Assembly: GCF_005280735.1 (NCBI RefSeq)
Contig: NZ_CP040078.1
Coordinates: 434,001-498,000 of the forward strand
Direction of reading: 5' to 3'
DNA from: Trinickia violacea
GTDB lineage: Bacteria > Pseudomonadota > Gammaproteobacteria > Burkholderiales > Burkholderiaceae
DNA: 64,000 bases
In this document: positions 1-8,110 of the stretch, piece by piece
How the letters are laid out: each line of letters starts with the position of its first letter
How positions within the stretch are numbered: position 1 is the first letter of the stretch
Program-made: the position numbers and the translations under genes
The notes under the pieces: generated by a model
Told to the model about the DNA's origin: nothing
The model's database searches: none
What the model saw: only the letters and a program-made list of their open reading frames with translations

Positions 1-34
1 GCATCACGATCACCGTGCGTGACGCGCGAAGCGC

Positions 35-589
35 CTACTTGTGCACGTGCCGCTTCACCCAGCTTTCGAAGCGATGGACGAAGTGCTGCAGGAACTTGAG
101 GGTGTGCTCGTTGGCGACGTTGCCGTCGGCGTCGATCACCCCGTCGGCGTGCTTGATGAACATTTCATGCTGGCCGAGCGTCGCTACGTCGAGATAAGCG
201 AGCACGTTGCGCAAATGCTGCTGCGACAGCGCGGTACCCGTCGCGCCCGGCGACGTTCCCAGCACCGCACCCGGCTTGCCGCCCCACGAGTTCGAGCCCC
301 ACGGGCGCGAGCCCCAGTCGAGCGCGTTCTTCAGCACGCCGGGAATCGAACGGTTGTACTCGGGCGTCACGAAAAGAAGCGCGTCCGCGGCTTCAATCCG
401 CTGTTTGAAATGCCGCGCGGCCTCGGGAAAATCGGCGTCGTAGTCTTGCGAATAGAGGGGCAACGAGCCGATGTCGAGGAATTCGAACGCGAAGTCCGCG
501 CTCGTGAGCTTGACGATCGCATGCGAGAGCGCCTTGTTGAACGAGTCGCGACGCAGGCTGCCGACGATAACCGCAATGTTGTAAGCCAT
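35..589 (-). CDS. NADPH-dependent FMN reductase (flavodoxin-like)
   Basis: Predicted soluble flavoprotein of 184 aa in the NADPH-dependent FMN reductase/ChrR family, which transfers electrons from NAD(P)H through FMN to quinones, azo compounds or metals. The N-terminus has a Rossmann strand followed by the phosphate-binding loop GSLRRDSFNK. Further on come LLFVTPEYNRSIPGVLKNALDW and a G/S-rich segment (GKPGAVLGTSPGATG), all typical of the fold. I start at the ATG at 589, where GAGGGAACAGG precedes it; an in-frame extension to 691 lacks family-like sequence. It is monocistronic in this window, and the substrate cannot be read from sequence. Confidence 0.85.
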   Translation of the reverse strand: MAYNIAVIVGSLRRDSFNKALSHAIVKLTSADFAFEFLDIGSLPLYSQDYDADFPEAARHFKQRIEAADALLFVTPEYNRSIPGVLKNALDWGSRPWGSNSWGGKPGAVLGTSPGATGTALSQQHLRNVLAYLDVATLGQHEMFIKHADGVIDADGNVANEHTLKFLQHFVHRFESWVKRHVHK

Positions 590-1078
590 TCCTGTTCCCT
601 CACTGATGGTGGTTGGACGAAACGCGCAAACGATACAAGCCTTTTCAATGATGCCAACCCAATACGGGATAAAGGCTTGTTTTTCATGCAATCCAGCTCA
701 CGGCCTGCCCGCGATGGGTTTGCGCCACATTTTCCACAAAGTTCTCCACAGAAACTGTGGATAACTTGCCGGCGACCGATGCCGGTTACGCGTGGTTACA
801 TCCGTGACGCTTCCGTGGCCGATTCGTGACGGCGCCGCTTGGGAAATGGCGAACTTTGGCGGCGCGTCGCGCCACTCGATGATAGGCGGTCTCCTTTGCA
901 TCCGCAGTGCGCCTTCGGGACGTATTGAAACGTGCAAGAGTCGAATGTCCCGGAGAGGGTTCGGGCACGCGGGAAGCCGAAAAAATTTTTCGACGGCGTG
1001 TCATAACCGGCCGCGGCCACCGACTCAAGCTCCGGAAGCCAATTTCGTGGCTCCGTCACCCACCCGAGGAGAGTCAAG
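590..1078. other. Intergenic region before the bufferin operon
   Basis: No gene is supported here; reading frames across it lack family-like sequence. It holds a cluster of DnaA-box-like sequences (listed separately). Its right part, about 950-1078, must carry the promoter of the operon that follows. A GAGGAGAG Shine-Dalgarno sequence sits just upstream of the ATG at 1079. I did not recognise a convincing sigma-70 or ECF promoter pair. Confidence 0.5.
730..764. promoter_or_regulatory. Cluster of three DnaA-box-like 9-mers
   Basis: TTTTCCACA (730-738), TTCTCCACA (742-750) and, on the opposite strand, TTATCCACA read as TGTGGATAA (756-764). The third is a perfect consensus DnaA box, the first fits TTWTNCACA and the second has one mismatch. 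Three boxes within 35 bp, one inverted, recall DnaA-binding control loci. The position, about 6.7 kb from parA and 10 kb from the iterons, does not make it part of the iteron origin. Binding is an inference. Confidence 0.45.
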
Positions 1079-1324
1079 ATGAACAAGCAACTGATCGCCG
1101 CTGCCGCATTCACCGCTGTGCTTGGCGCAACGCTCGCGAGCCCCGTCTTCGCCGCCGACAAGGAAAAGTGCTACGGCATCGCCAAGGCCGGTCAGAACGA
1201 TTGCAAGGGCAACAACCACGCTTGCGCCGGTCAAGGCACCAAGGACATGGACAAGGGCGAGTTCAAGGCGGTCCCGGCCGGCACGTGCCAGCAGATGGGC
1301 GGCTCGCTGCAGCCCGGCATGTAA
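1079..1324 (+). CDS. bufA1: Bufferin-type peptide precursor, DUF2282 (BufA1-like)
   Basis: Secreted 81-aa precursor with a Sec signal peptide (cleavage likely after SPVFA, residue 25) and four cysteines at about positions 31, 42, 49 and 70 in EKCYGIAKAGQNDC, HACAGQG and GTCQQMGG. This is the DUF2282 pattern. In characterised bufferins the partner DUF692 enzyme oxidises these cysteines to thiooxazole-type heterocycles that bind copper, and the peptide protects against copper stress. The gene is first in an operon with the DUF692 enzyme, the DUF2063 protein, a DoxX protein and an ECF sigma factor, which supports the assignment. A GAGGAGAG ribosome-binding site precedes the ATG. Confidence 0.85.
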   Translation: MNKQLIAAAAFTAVLGATLASPVFAADKEKCYGIAKAGQNDCKGNNHACAGQGTKDMDKGEFKAVPAGTCQQMGGSLQPGM

Positions 1325-1442
1325 GCAAACGGCACGAGGCGCGGCCAACCTCGCCGATACTGGCAAGATGGGCGGCCGCGCTGCGCGCGCGGCCGTCGCC
1401 ATTTTCACCCGCGCAAGTCAGCATAAGGACAGGAAACCCACC

Positions 1443-2306
1443 ATGAATCCGCAGCCCCAGCTTGGCGCAGGTCTCGGCCTGCGCGGACCGCACGTCGCCG
1501 GCGTGCTCGCGGCGTGGCCATCGGTCGGATGGTGGGAAGTCCATAGCGAAAACTACTTCGGCGGCGGCGAGCCGGTGGCCGCGCTCGAACGCGTGCGCGA
1601 GCGCTACGAGGTCAGCCTGCACGGCGTCGGCATGGGGCTCGGAAGTCATAGCGCACCCGATGCGCAACATCTGCAGCGTTTGAAGTCGCTGGTCGCGCGC
1701 ATCGAGCCTGCGCTGGTCTCCGAACACCTCTGCTGGAATCGCGGCGCGGGACGGTTCTTCAACGACCTGTTGCCGGTGCCGCGCGTCGACGGCGCCGTGC
1801 CGCTGATCGCCGCGCACATCGATGGCGTGCAGGAGGCCCTGGGGCGGCGCATTCTGATCGAGAACGTCTCGGCGTATGTCGCATTCGAAGGCGAGACGTG
1901 CAGCGAGGCCGAGATGCTGGCCGAGCTCGTCGTGCGCACCGGCTGCGGCGTGCTGCTCGACGTCAACAATCTCTACGTGAACACGCTCAACCTGAAAACC
2001 GATCCGCTCGCGGAGATCGCGCGGCTGCCTATCGGCTGCGTCGGCGAAATTCATGTCGCCGGGTTCGAGTGGCTCGACGACGTCGCGATCGATACGCACG
2101 GGGCGAGCGTCTGCGATGAGGTATGGACACTGCTCGACGCCGCGCTCGCGCGTTTTGGGCCGACGCCGGTGCTGCTCGAACGCGATACGCACTTGCCGTC
2201 GCTCGACGCGCTCGTCGGCGAATACCGGCAGCTCGAAGCACGCGTCGCCGGGGCGCGCGAGCGGGCGATGACGCAATCGCCGACGCTGACGCAGGAGGTG
2301 CGCTGA
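1443..2306 (+). CDS. bufB: DUF692 multinuclear iron oxidase (MNIO), bufferin-modifying enzyme BufB-like
   Basis: 287-aa TIM-barrel protein of the DUF692/MNIO family. Family hallmarks are GLGLRGPHV at the N-terminus, WWEVHSENYFG, a conserved metal-ligand SLHGVGMGLGS, SEHLCWN, the ENVSAY glutamate, DVNNLYVN and HVAGFE. MNIOs bind two or three iron ions and oxidatively modify cysteines of peptide substrates; next to a DUF2282 gene the substrate is most likely the upstream peptide. The ATG at 1443 follows an AAGGACAGG-like site. An in-frame upstream extension lacks family sequence and overlaps the previous gene, so I rejected it. The stop shares one base with the next ATG (TGATG), indicating translational coupling. 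Confidence 0.88.
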   Translation: MNPQPQLGAGLGLRGPHVAGVLAAWPSVGWWEVHSENYFGGGEPVAALERVRERYEVSLHGVGMGLGSHSAPDAQHLQRLKSLVARIEPALVSEHLCWNRGAGRFFNDLLPVPRVDGAVPLIAAHIDGVQEALGRRILIENVSAYVAFEGETCSEAEMLAELVVRTGCGVLLDVNNLYVNTLNLKTDPLAEIARLPIGCVGEIHVAGFEWLDDVAIDTHGASVCDEVWTLLDAALARFGPTPVLLERDTHLPSLDALVGEYRQLEARVAGARERAMTQSPTLTQEVR

Positions 2307-3055
2307 TGTCGAACTACAGCGACCTTCTCGACAGCTTCGCCGCCGCGCTCGCGGACGACGCGCGCGCACCGGCCGGACTTACCAGCGCGACGCGCGCGAA
2401 CATCGGCGTCTATCGCAACAACGTGCGGCTCAACCGCATCGCCGCGCTCGCCGATGCGTTCACGCACGTCGTCACGCTCGTGGGCAGCGATTACTTCCGC
2501 TCGCTCGCACGGGCGTATGTCATCGCGACGCCGGCCACATCGGCGAATCTGCACGACGACGGCGCCGGCCTGCCCGCTTTCATCCGCGGCTTCGCACCCG
2601 CCGCGGACCTGCCCTATCTCGGCGACGTCGCCGAAGTCGACTGGCTGATGCTGCGCGCCTACTACGCCGACGACAGCACGCCGCTCGATCGCGCCTCGCT
2701 GGCCGGGTTGGGACCCGAACGGTTTGCCGCCGCCTCGCTGCGGCTCAGCGCGTCGGTCGGCGTCGCGCGCTCGGCGAAGTGGCCGATCGCCGACATTGTC
2801 GCCATGCACGAAGGCGGCCCGACGGCCTCGCTCGATGCGGGCGGGCAAGCCGTCCTCGTCTGGCGCGAAAACTTCGCCGTGCGCTGGCGCGCGATCGGCG
2901 GCGACGAAGCACAAGTCGTCGCCGCGTTATTGAACGGCAGCAGCATCGAAAGCGCCCTGTCGCTCGCATCCGGCGATCCGAGTTCGTTGCTCGCGCATCT
3001 ATTCAGTCATGGACTCGTCCATACCATCAAGGACCCTGAAAATGGAAAACGCTAG
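2306..3055 (+). CDS. bufC: DUF2063 partner protein (BufC-like)
   Basis: 249 aa, coupled to the enzyme gene by a one-base TGATG overlap. The N-terminal half (ALADDARAPAGL, then ANIGVYRNNVRLNRIAALADAFTHVVTLVG) is the DUF2063 domain, which acts as a recognition partner presenting the peptide to the MNIO enzyme. The C-terminal half (VLVWRENFAVRWRAIGGDEAQVVAALLNG) resembles the winged-helix-like extension of these partners. No signal peptide is visible, so modification should occur in the cytoplasm before peptide export. The end overlaps the DoxX start by 14 bp. Confidence 0.82.
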   Translation: MSNYSDLLDSFAAALADDARAPAGLTSATRANIGVYRNNVRLNRIAALADAFTHVVTLVGSDYFRSLARAYVIATPATSANLHDDGAGLPAFIRGFAPAADLPYLGDVAEVDWLMLRAYYADDSTPLDRASLAGLGPERFAAASLRLSASVGVARSAKWPIADIVAMHEGGPTASLDAGGQAVLVWRENFAVRWRAIGGDEAQVVAALLNGSSIESALSLASGDPSSLLAHLFSHGLVHTIKDPENGKR

Positions 3056-3512
3056 TCTCGCCGGCCGCTTGTACGCGCGCTTGGAAGCCCTCGCCGTCGC
3101 GTTGCAGCCGCTCGTCGCGCTGGCCGTGCGGCTCTATGTGTTCCGTGTATTCTTCTGGTCCGGCATGCTCAAGCTGCGGGACTGGGGCAGCACCCTGTAT
3201 CTCTTCACAAGCGAATATCATGTGCCGGTGTTGCCGCCAGCCGTCGCCGCCGTGATGGGCGCGGGCGGCGAGCTGATTTTTCCGATTCTGCTGTTGCTCG
3301 GATGGCGCGGACGATTCGCTGCGGCGGGCCTGTTCGTCGTCAACCTGGTGGCGGTGATCTCCTACCCAGGGCTCGAACCTGTGATGATCAAAGACCATGT
3401 GCTGTGGGCCGTGCTGATCGCTTACCTCTTCTTCCACGGCACCGGACGCTGGTCGCTCGACGCGCTGCTCAACCGTCCCAGGCCCGCGAAGCTGCGAGAG
3501 GGACGCGCTTGA
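3042..3512 (+). CDS. DoxX family inner-membrane protein
   Basis: 156-aa membrane protein with four hydrophobic segments and the DoxX signature region (VRLYVFRVFFWSGMLKLRDW at the start of the first helix). DoxX proteins are common last members of bufferin operons and may link the system to membrane redox components; the exact role is unknown. I start at the ATG at 3042 (MENASLAGRLYARLE), which has AAGGA ten bases upstream; an earlier in-frame ATG at 3009 lies deeper inside the preceding gene. The stop overlaps the TTG start of the sigma-factor gene. Confidence 0.8.
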   Translation: MENASLAGRLYARLEALAVALQPLVALAVRLYVFRVFFWSGMLKLRDWGSTLYLFTSEYHVPVLPPAVAAVMGAGGELIFPILLLLGWRGRFAAAGLFVVNLVAVISYPGLEPVMIKDHVLWAVLIAYLFFHGTGRWSLDALLNRPRPAKLREGRA

Positions 3513-4114
3513 CGAGCGAAGCGGCTCGCGCCGCGCACGACGATCCGATCTATCTGGCGCAATTGCGCCGCGATTTGCTGCGCTTTGCGCGCTTGCAGTT
3601 GCGCGATGCGGCCGCGGCGGAAGATGCGGTGCAGGAGGCGCTCGCCGCCGCGTGGACGCAAGCCGACCGGTTTGCGGGGCAATCGGAGCACAAGACGTGG
3701 GTGTTCGGCATCCTGCGTCACAAGCTCATCGATACGCTGCGTGCGCGGCAGCGGACCGTCAATCTGTCGGCGCTCGAATCGGAACTGGAGTGCGAGTCAT
3801 TGCTCGACAAGGAGCTCTTCAAGGACAACGGCCATTGGACGCCGCATGCGAAGCCGCGTCCGTGGGCGACGCCGGAAACAGAATTGCAGCGGCAGCAGTT
3901 CTGGCGTTTGTTCGAAGCATGTCTCGAACTCCTGCCGGAGCAAATCGGCCGCGTGTTCATGATGCGCGAATTCCTCGAGCTCAAAACCGACGACATCTGC
4001 GCCGAGCTCGAACTCACCGCGAATCATTGCAGCGTGCTGATCTATCGCGCGCGGCTCAGGCTGCGCACGTGTCTATCCGAGAAGGGGTTGTGCCAGGAGG
4101 ACGCGAATGGGTAA
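3509..4114 (+). CDS. ECF-type RNA polymerase sigma factor
   Basis: About 201 aa with sigma-70 region 2 (LLRFARLQLRDAAAAEDAVQEALAAAW...WVFGILRHKLIDTLRARQR) and region 4 (LELLPEQIGRVFMMREFLELKTDDICAELELTANHCSVLIYRARLRLRTCL), separated by a longer linker than in minimal ECFs. The start is probably the TTG at 3509, overlapping the DoxX stop; there is no good ATG earlier in region 2. Co-transcription with the bufferin genes and an anti-sigma gene suggests it drives this operon in response to metal or oxidative stress, an inference from context. The end overlaps the anti-sigma start by 8 bp. Confidence 0.85.
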   Translation: MTSEAARAAHDDPIYLAQLRRDLLRFARLQLRDAAAAEDAVQEALAAAWTQADRFAGQSEHKTWVFGILRHKLIDTLRARQRTVNLSALESELECESLLDKELFKDNGHWTPHAKPRPWATPETELQRQQFWRLFEACLELLPEQIGRVFMMREFLELKTDDICAELELTANHCSVLIYRARLRLRTCLSEKGLCQEDANG

Positions 4115-4310
4115 ATGTAAGGACGTGACGCGTCTGCTGTCGGATGCGCTCGACCGGCGTCTCACAGCGGGGGAATGGCTTGCGATCGGCGTTCATCTGC
4201 CGACTTGCAGCGGATGCCGCAATTTTCGCAAGCAGATTGCGCTGTTGCGAAGCGCAGCGCAGGAAGTCAGTGGCGGAGAGCCGGTGACGCCCGACGAGCC
4301 GAAGGAATGA
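4107..4310 (+). CDS. Zinc-finger (HC2) cytoplasmic anti-sigma factor
   Basis: 67-aa soluble protein with the anti-sigma zinc motif H-x3-C-x2-C (HLPTCSGC, residues 30-37) and no membrane segment. The ZAS family holds its cognate ECF sigma factor in the cytoplasm, and oxidation or metal loss can release it. The overlap with the sigma gene (ATGGGTAAATGT starts inside its last codons) supports a matched pair. Short length is normal for this group. Confidence 0.82.
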   Translation: MGKCKDVTRLLSDALDRRLTAGEWLAIGVHLPTCSGCRNFRKQIALLRSAAQEVSGGEPVTPDEPKE

Positions 4311-4373
4311 TGCTTCGTCGGGCGAGTTTTCGCGGGTTGTCGCGATCGCGATGGCTACGATTGGCGTGAGCCC

Positions 4374-5750
4374 CTAAATCAACACGCTCCACAAAACGAA
4401 CGTCAACGCAAGCCCCACCACCGAGACGATCGTCTGCAATATCGACCAGACGAACACCGTTTGCTTCAGGTTCAAGCCAAAGTACTCGCGGACCATCCAG
4501 AAACCCGCGTCGTTCACGTGGCAGAAGAACACCGACCCCGCGCCGATCGAAAGCGCCAGCAGCGAGCTGTGCATCGCGCTCATGCCGGTGACGACCGGGG
4601 CGATGATGCCGGCGGTCGTCGTCGTGGCGACGGTGGCGGAACCGGTGGCCTGGCGCAGCGCGACAGCGATGAGCCACGCAAGCAGGATCAGCGGCACGTG
4701 GGCGCTCACCGCGATCTTGCCGATCGTCGCGCTGATCCCGGCGACGACGAGCGCTTGCTTGAGACCGCCGCCCGCACCGATGGTCAACAACAGCACGGCG
4801 ATCGGCGGCAGGCTCTTGCGCAAAATGCCGCCGACGCGCGTGCGCGGCATCCCGCGCGCCCAGCCTAGCGCCACAACGGCAAACATCACGGTGAGCCCGA
4901 GCGCGACGAGCGGCTCACCGAGAAAATCGAGCGCCTCGTAGACGAACGACTTCGGCGCGAGCATCAGTTTGGCGATCGTGCGGCCGAGCATCAGCACGAC
5001 CGGCATCAGGATGGTGATGAGCGAAATTGCGAAACCGGGCGGCTCGCCTTGCTGAGTGTCCCGCGTAAAGAGCTTGCCCATTTCCTCGGGCTCGGCGACG
5101 TCCATGCGCTTCGAAAGCCACATCCCGTAGATGGGGCCCGCGAGCACGGCGGCAGGCAATGCGACGATCAGGCCGAGTCCCAGGGTGATACCGAGATCCG
5201 CGTGCAACGCGCTGACGGCAATCAGCGGACCCGGGTGCGGCGGCAGCAGCGCATGTAGCGTCGTCATGCCGGCCAGCGCCGGAATCGCGATGCGCAAGAT
5301 CGGCTGATTCGAGCGGCGCGCCATCACGAAGATGATCGGCACCATCATGACAAGACCGACTTCGAAGAAGAGCGGCAAGCCGATGATGATCGCGACGAGC
5401 GTCATCATCCATGGCAGCGAGCGTGGCGTCGAATGCTTGAGGATCGTCGACACGAGCCGGTCGGCCGCGCCGGAATCGGCCATCAGCGCGCCTAGCATCG
5501 CACCCAGCGCGATGATGATGCCCACGTCGCCGAGGATGGCGCCCGCTCCTTTGCTGAATGCGCTCGTGATCGAATCGAGCGGCAGCCCGGCGGTCAACCC
5601 GGCCGCAAACGTGCCGATGAGAATCGACAGGAACGGCGCCAGCTTCAGCGCGCTGATGAAAACGATGATGATGGCCAGACCCAGTGCGCAGGAAAGGATC
5701 AGCACGGTGTCGTGGGAGGCCCACGGCGCCAACGAAGTTGTCAGTGGCAT
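4374..5750 (-). CDS. GntP-family gluconate/organic acid permease
   Basis: 458-aa polytopic membrane protein with about 12 hydrophobic segments. GntP signatures include APFLSILIGTFAAGL, FSKGAGAILGDVGIIIALGAMLG, ALLPPHPGPLIAVSAL and ATGSATVATTTTAGI. Members import gluconate, 2-keto-3-deoxygluconate or hydroxy acids by proton symport; the substrate cannot be fixed here and no sugar-acid kinase is adjacent. It converges with the bufferin operon and no terminator hairpin is obvious between them. Alternative substrates in the family include fructuronate and D-serine. Confidence 0.85.
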   Translation of the reverse strand: MPLTTSLAPWASHDTVLILSCALGLAIIIVFISALKLAPFLSILIGTFAAGLTAGLPLDSITSAFSKGAGAILGDVGIIIALGAMLGALMADSGAADRLVSTILKHSTPRSLPWMMTLVAIIIGLPLFFEVGLVMMVPIIFVMARRSNQPILRIAIPALAGMTTLHALLPPHPGPLIAVSALHADLGITLGLGLIVALPAAVLAGPIYGMWLSKRMDVAEPEEMGKLFTRDTQQGEPPGFAISLITILMPVVLMLGRTIAKLMLAPKSFVYEALDFLGEPLVALGLTVMFAVVALGWARGMPRTRVGGILRKSLPPIAVLLLTIGAGGGLKQALVVAGISATIGKIAVSAHVPLILLAWLIAVALRQATGSATVATTTTAGIIAPVVTGMSAMHSSLLALSIGAGSVFFCHVNDAGFWMVREYFGLNLKQTVFVWSILQTIVSVVGLALTFVLWSVLI

Positions 5751-5932
5751 GCGTTCTTAGTATGGGTTTGACGCTTCGCGCGCGGTGCGCTGGCGTGAGG
5801 TGGATGAAACGCTCGGCGAGAGTGGAATGCCGGGCTCAGATTGGCTGACTGACTTACGTACTTGCTTGCTTGCGACGGTCTTGCTCGCGATCGGTCACTG
5901 TTCCGGAACGCGTGGAAATCGCGCATGTCGCC

Positions 5933-6292
5933 TCAGTCGAACAATGTCTGGACAGCCTCCGGCGGACGGCCGATCACCGCCTTTCCATTGCGCACGACGA
6001 TCGGACGCTGCAGCAGGATCGGATGGGCCGCAATTGCTTCGTATAACTGATCATCCGTCAATTGCGGGTTCGCTAGACCGAGTTCTTTGTATGGGGCTTC
6101 AGTGTCGCGAAGCATGTCGCGTACCGAACCGCCCAGCATCCTGTGCAATTCCTTGAGTTGCGCGACGGTTGGCGGATGTTTCAGGTACTCGACGATTTCG
6201 ACAGACTCGCCGGAGGCGTTAAAGGTGTTGGCAACGAGATCGCATGCGCCTCTCGACTTGGAACAGCGGGGATTGTGATAGATCGTGATCAT
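5933..6292 (-). CDS. ArsC-family (arsenate reductase / Spx-like) thiol protein
   Basis: 119 aa, thioredoxin fold of the ArsC/YfgD group. The catalytic cysteine lies in HNPRCSKS near residue 10, followed by VEIVEYLKHPPT and the conserved substrate-loop segment ILLQRPIVV. Glutaredoxin-linked arsenate reductases have three further arginines; the RP-I-V element is present, so reductase activity is plausible, but no ars operon genes are nearby. A housekeeping role like that of E. coli YfgD is equally possible. Confidence 0.82.
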   Translation of the reverse strand: MITIYHNPRCSKSRGACDLVANTFNASGESVEIVEYLKHPPTVAQLKELHRMLGGSVRDMLRDTEAPYKELGLANPQLTDDQLYEAIAAHPILLQRPIVVRNGKAVIGRPPEAVQTLFD

Positions 6293-7012
6293 GAAGTGGG
6301 TGCGTCGAAGCGTGAATTTGACTGGCGGCTAATTGTAGCGGGTGGAGGGTTGGCGTGAGGTCGGGAATAGGATCGGGAAGCTGTGCTGGATGGGGGAAGC
6401 GGTGCTACGGAATCGCCGCTGATTGCGGGTGATACGGAGAGGGGATGAGTGCGCAGAGGATGATTGGCTTCAGGACGGGTTGAGCAATGTCTGCAGTTGA
6501 GCGTTAGCCGGTCAGGACACGGCGGGATAACCAAATACCATTGGTGCGATATCTGTTCCGCTGAATTGACCGGATTTACGCCTGGATTGACTTTATGAAT
6601 ACGACGAGGAGTAGCGCGGGGATATTGCGGACATATCGGCGCCTCAATCCGTCAAATTATCGCGAAGAGAGACATGCAACGGATTTAGCCCAGAACAAAT
6701 GAGGCAAACCGACCGAAACACGACTGGGCTATTCGAGGGCTAGGTTTCCGCACATGCAAGCAATTAGCTTTCATGAGTCGCCGGTAAGGTCTTGACCTAA
6801 TGACCGGCAAAGGGTCGAAGAGATGCATTTGGGGCAGGCATCCATTTGGCCCGTCTTGATGTAGAGACATCATCGAGCGCCCCTCAAGAAAACGAGCGAT
6901 TGCCGGCAACACCTCCGCAAGCCAGTAGGCCATTCGTTGGCGGAGCGTGCTAATTCCGGTTCCTCGCTTCTCGAAACGCCAAGATGCGCTGCCTTGAGGA
7001 CGCCCGCCAGCG

Positions 7013-7026
7013 TTTATGCGCATAAA
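7013..7026. promoter_or_regulatory. parS: parS centromere site 1
   Basis: Perfect 14-bp palindrome TTTATGCGCATAAA, flanked by G and T. It matches, from memory, the core of the parS reported for B. cenocepacia chromosome 2, where ParB of that replicon binds. Two more identical copies lie at 7308 and 8088, flanking parA. Confidence 0.85.
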
Positions 7027-7307
7027 TTGACGCGGCACATCGCCGGCGATGCGACAACCCATGCAACACGATTGCTCCCCTAAGCCTCACTGACGCTTCG
7101 AATCTCCGCCCGAAAGGGAGACGCGATTAGAACCTAGTAGCGGCAGCAGCAGATATCCGATGCTCCCCGTGTGCACAACGTAACTCACGAACGCACTCTG
7201 GGCACAACGTGATTCCCGCTGCCCACTGGCAACGTCATCGAATCGATCGGCAAAGAACGCAGATCTCTACGCGAGCCGAGCAGCATCCCACAGTCGCTCC
7301 CCCTCGC

Positions 7308-7321
7308 TTTATGCGCATAAA
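7308..7321. promoter_or_regulatory. parS: parS centromere site 2
   Basis: Second perfect TTTATGCGCATAAA, 44 bp upstream of the -35 box of the parA promoter. ParB spreading from here could repress parAB, as in many partition loci; that consequence is inferred. Confidence 0.85.
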
Positions 7322-7365
7322 CATCGTCCAAACGGCCAATTCGTCGTGTCGACACTACGAAATGA

Positions 7366-7393
7366 TTGAAATGAAAATATTTCCCGGTAAAAT
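7366..7393 (+). promoter_or_regulatory. Probable sigma-70 promoter of parAB
   Basis: TTGAAA (7366-7371), a 16-bp spacer, then TAAAAT (7388-7393), about 30 bp before the TTG start of parA. The match is good for a GC-rich genome and the surroundings are locally AT-rich. Confidence 0.6.
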
Positions 7394-7423
7394 TCACCAA
7401 CCTTCTATAAGGGAGCAAAAAAA

Positions 7424-8086
7424 TTGGCAGCGGAAATCGTCGCGGTAACTCAACAAAAGGGCGGGGTCGGTAAAAGCACTATTGCCATGCATCTCGGAGC
7501 GGCTTTCCACGAAAAGGGCAAACGCGTACTCGTCGTAGATGCCGACGGTCAAAACACGCTGATTCATTGGGCGAGCGCTTCTTCGGAAGGCGATTCCGGT
7601 ATCCCATTCCCGGTCGTGAATCTCTCGGAAGCCGGTGGCCAGATCCACCGCGAGATCAAGAAGTTCATCAACGACTACGACATCATCGTCGTCGACTGCC
7701 CACCGTCCATCACAGAGAAGGTTTCCGGTGTCGTCCTGCTCGCGGCGTCTATCGCTGTCATCCCCACCTCGTCATCGCCGGCCGACTATTGGTCGAGCGT
7801 CGGGCTTGTCAAACTGATCCAGCAGGCCCAGGTGATGAATGAGGACTTGCGCGCCGTGTTCCTGCTAAACAAGACCGAAGAGAAGCGGATGTTGACGCGC
7901 GAACTCAAGCGCGCGCTGGAGGAGCTCGGCTTTCCCCTGCTCAAAACGCAAATCCCGACGCGCGAAGCCTATAAGCAGGCAATGGCGCTCGGGCAGACGG
8001 TGCTCCAAATGAGCGACCGTGGCGCGAAACTCGCCGCCGTCGAAATCCGAGCCTGTGCGGATGAAATCGCCGCCTTGCTCCCTTGA
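7424..8086 (+). CDS. parA: ParA-type chromosome partition ATPase
   Basis: 220-aa deviant Walker A ATPase without an N-terminal DNA-binding domain. QQKGGVGKST (residues 10-19) is the signature P-loop, VVDADGQNTL is Walker A', and DIIVVDCPPS is Walker B. It moves the replicon through ATP-dependent non-specific DNA binding and ParB-stimulated hydrolysis. The TTG at 7424 is preceded by AAGGGAG at eight bases; no ATG lies upstream of the P-loop. It is followed directly by a parS site and parB. The short form suggests operon repression is done by ParB or another factor. Confidence 0.92.
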   Translation: MAAEIVAVTQQKGGVGKSTIAMHLGAAFHEKGKRVLVVDADGQNTLIHWASASSEGDSGIPFPVVNLSEAGGQIHREIKKFINDYDIIVVDCPPSITEKVSGVVLLAASIAVIPTSSSPADYWSSVGLVKLIQQAQVMNEDLRAVFLLNKTEEKRMLTRELKRALEELGFPLLKTQIPTREAYKQAMALGQTVLQMSDRGAKLAAVEIRACADEIAALLP

Positions 8087-8087
8087 A

Positions 8088-8101
8088 TTTATGCGCATAA
8101 A
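8088..8101. promoter_or_regulatory. parS: parS centromere site 3, between parA and parB
   Basis: Third perfect TTTATGCGCATAAA. It begins two bases after the parA stop codon and runs into the parB Shine-Dalgarno sequence (AAGGA, 8100-8104), so ParB bound here could affect parB expression directly. Confidence 0.85.
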
Positions 8102-8110
8102 GGACCCTGA

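Larger units (their letters stand above)
6293..7423. other. Intergenic centromere and parA promoter region
   Basis: About 1.1 kb without a credible gene; the longest open frame (minus strand, 6685-7062) runs through a parS site and has no recognisable features. The region is more AT-rich than its surroundings. It contains two parS palindromes (7013-7026 and 7308-7321) and the parA promoter, all listed separately. Nothing else was recognised in 6293-7010. Confidence 0.55.

Noticed and set aside
6339..6368. GGCGTGAGGTCGGGAA as an iteron left of parA
   Set aside because: The central A/T tract is missing and the length is short; no good copy was found left of repA.
6685..7062. 125-codon minus-strand frame
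   Set aside because: It includes a parS palindrome, has no ribosome-binding site or family-like sequence, and lies in locally AT-rich non-coding DNA.
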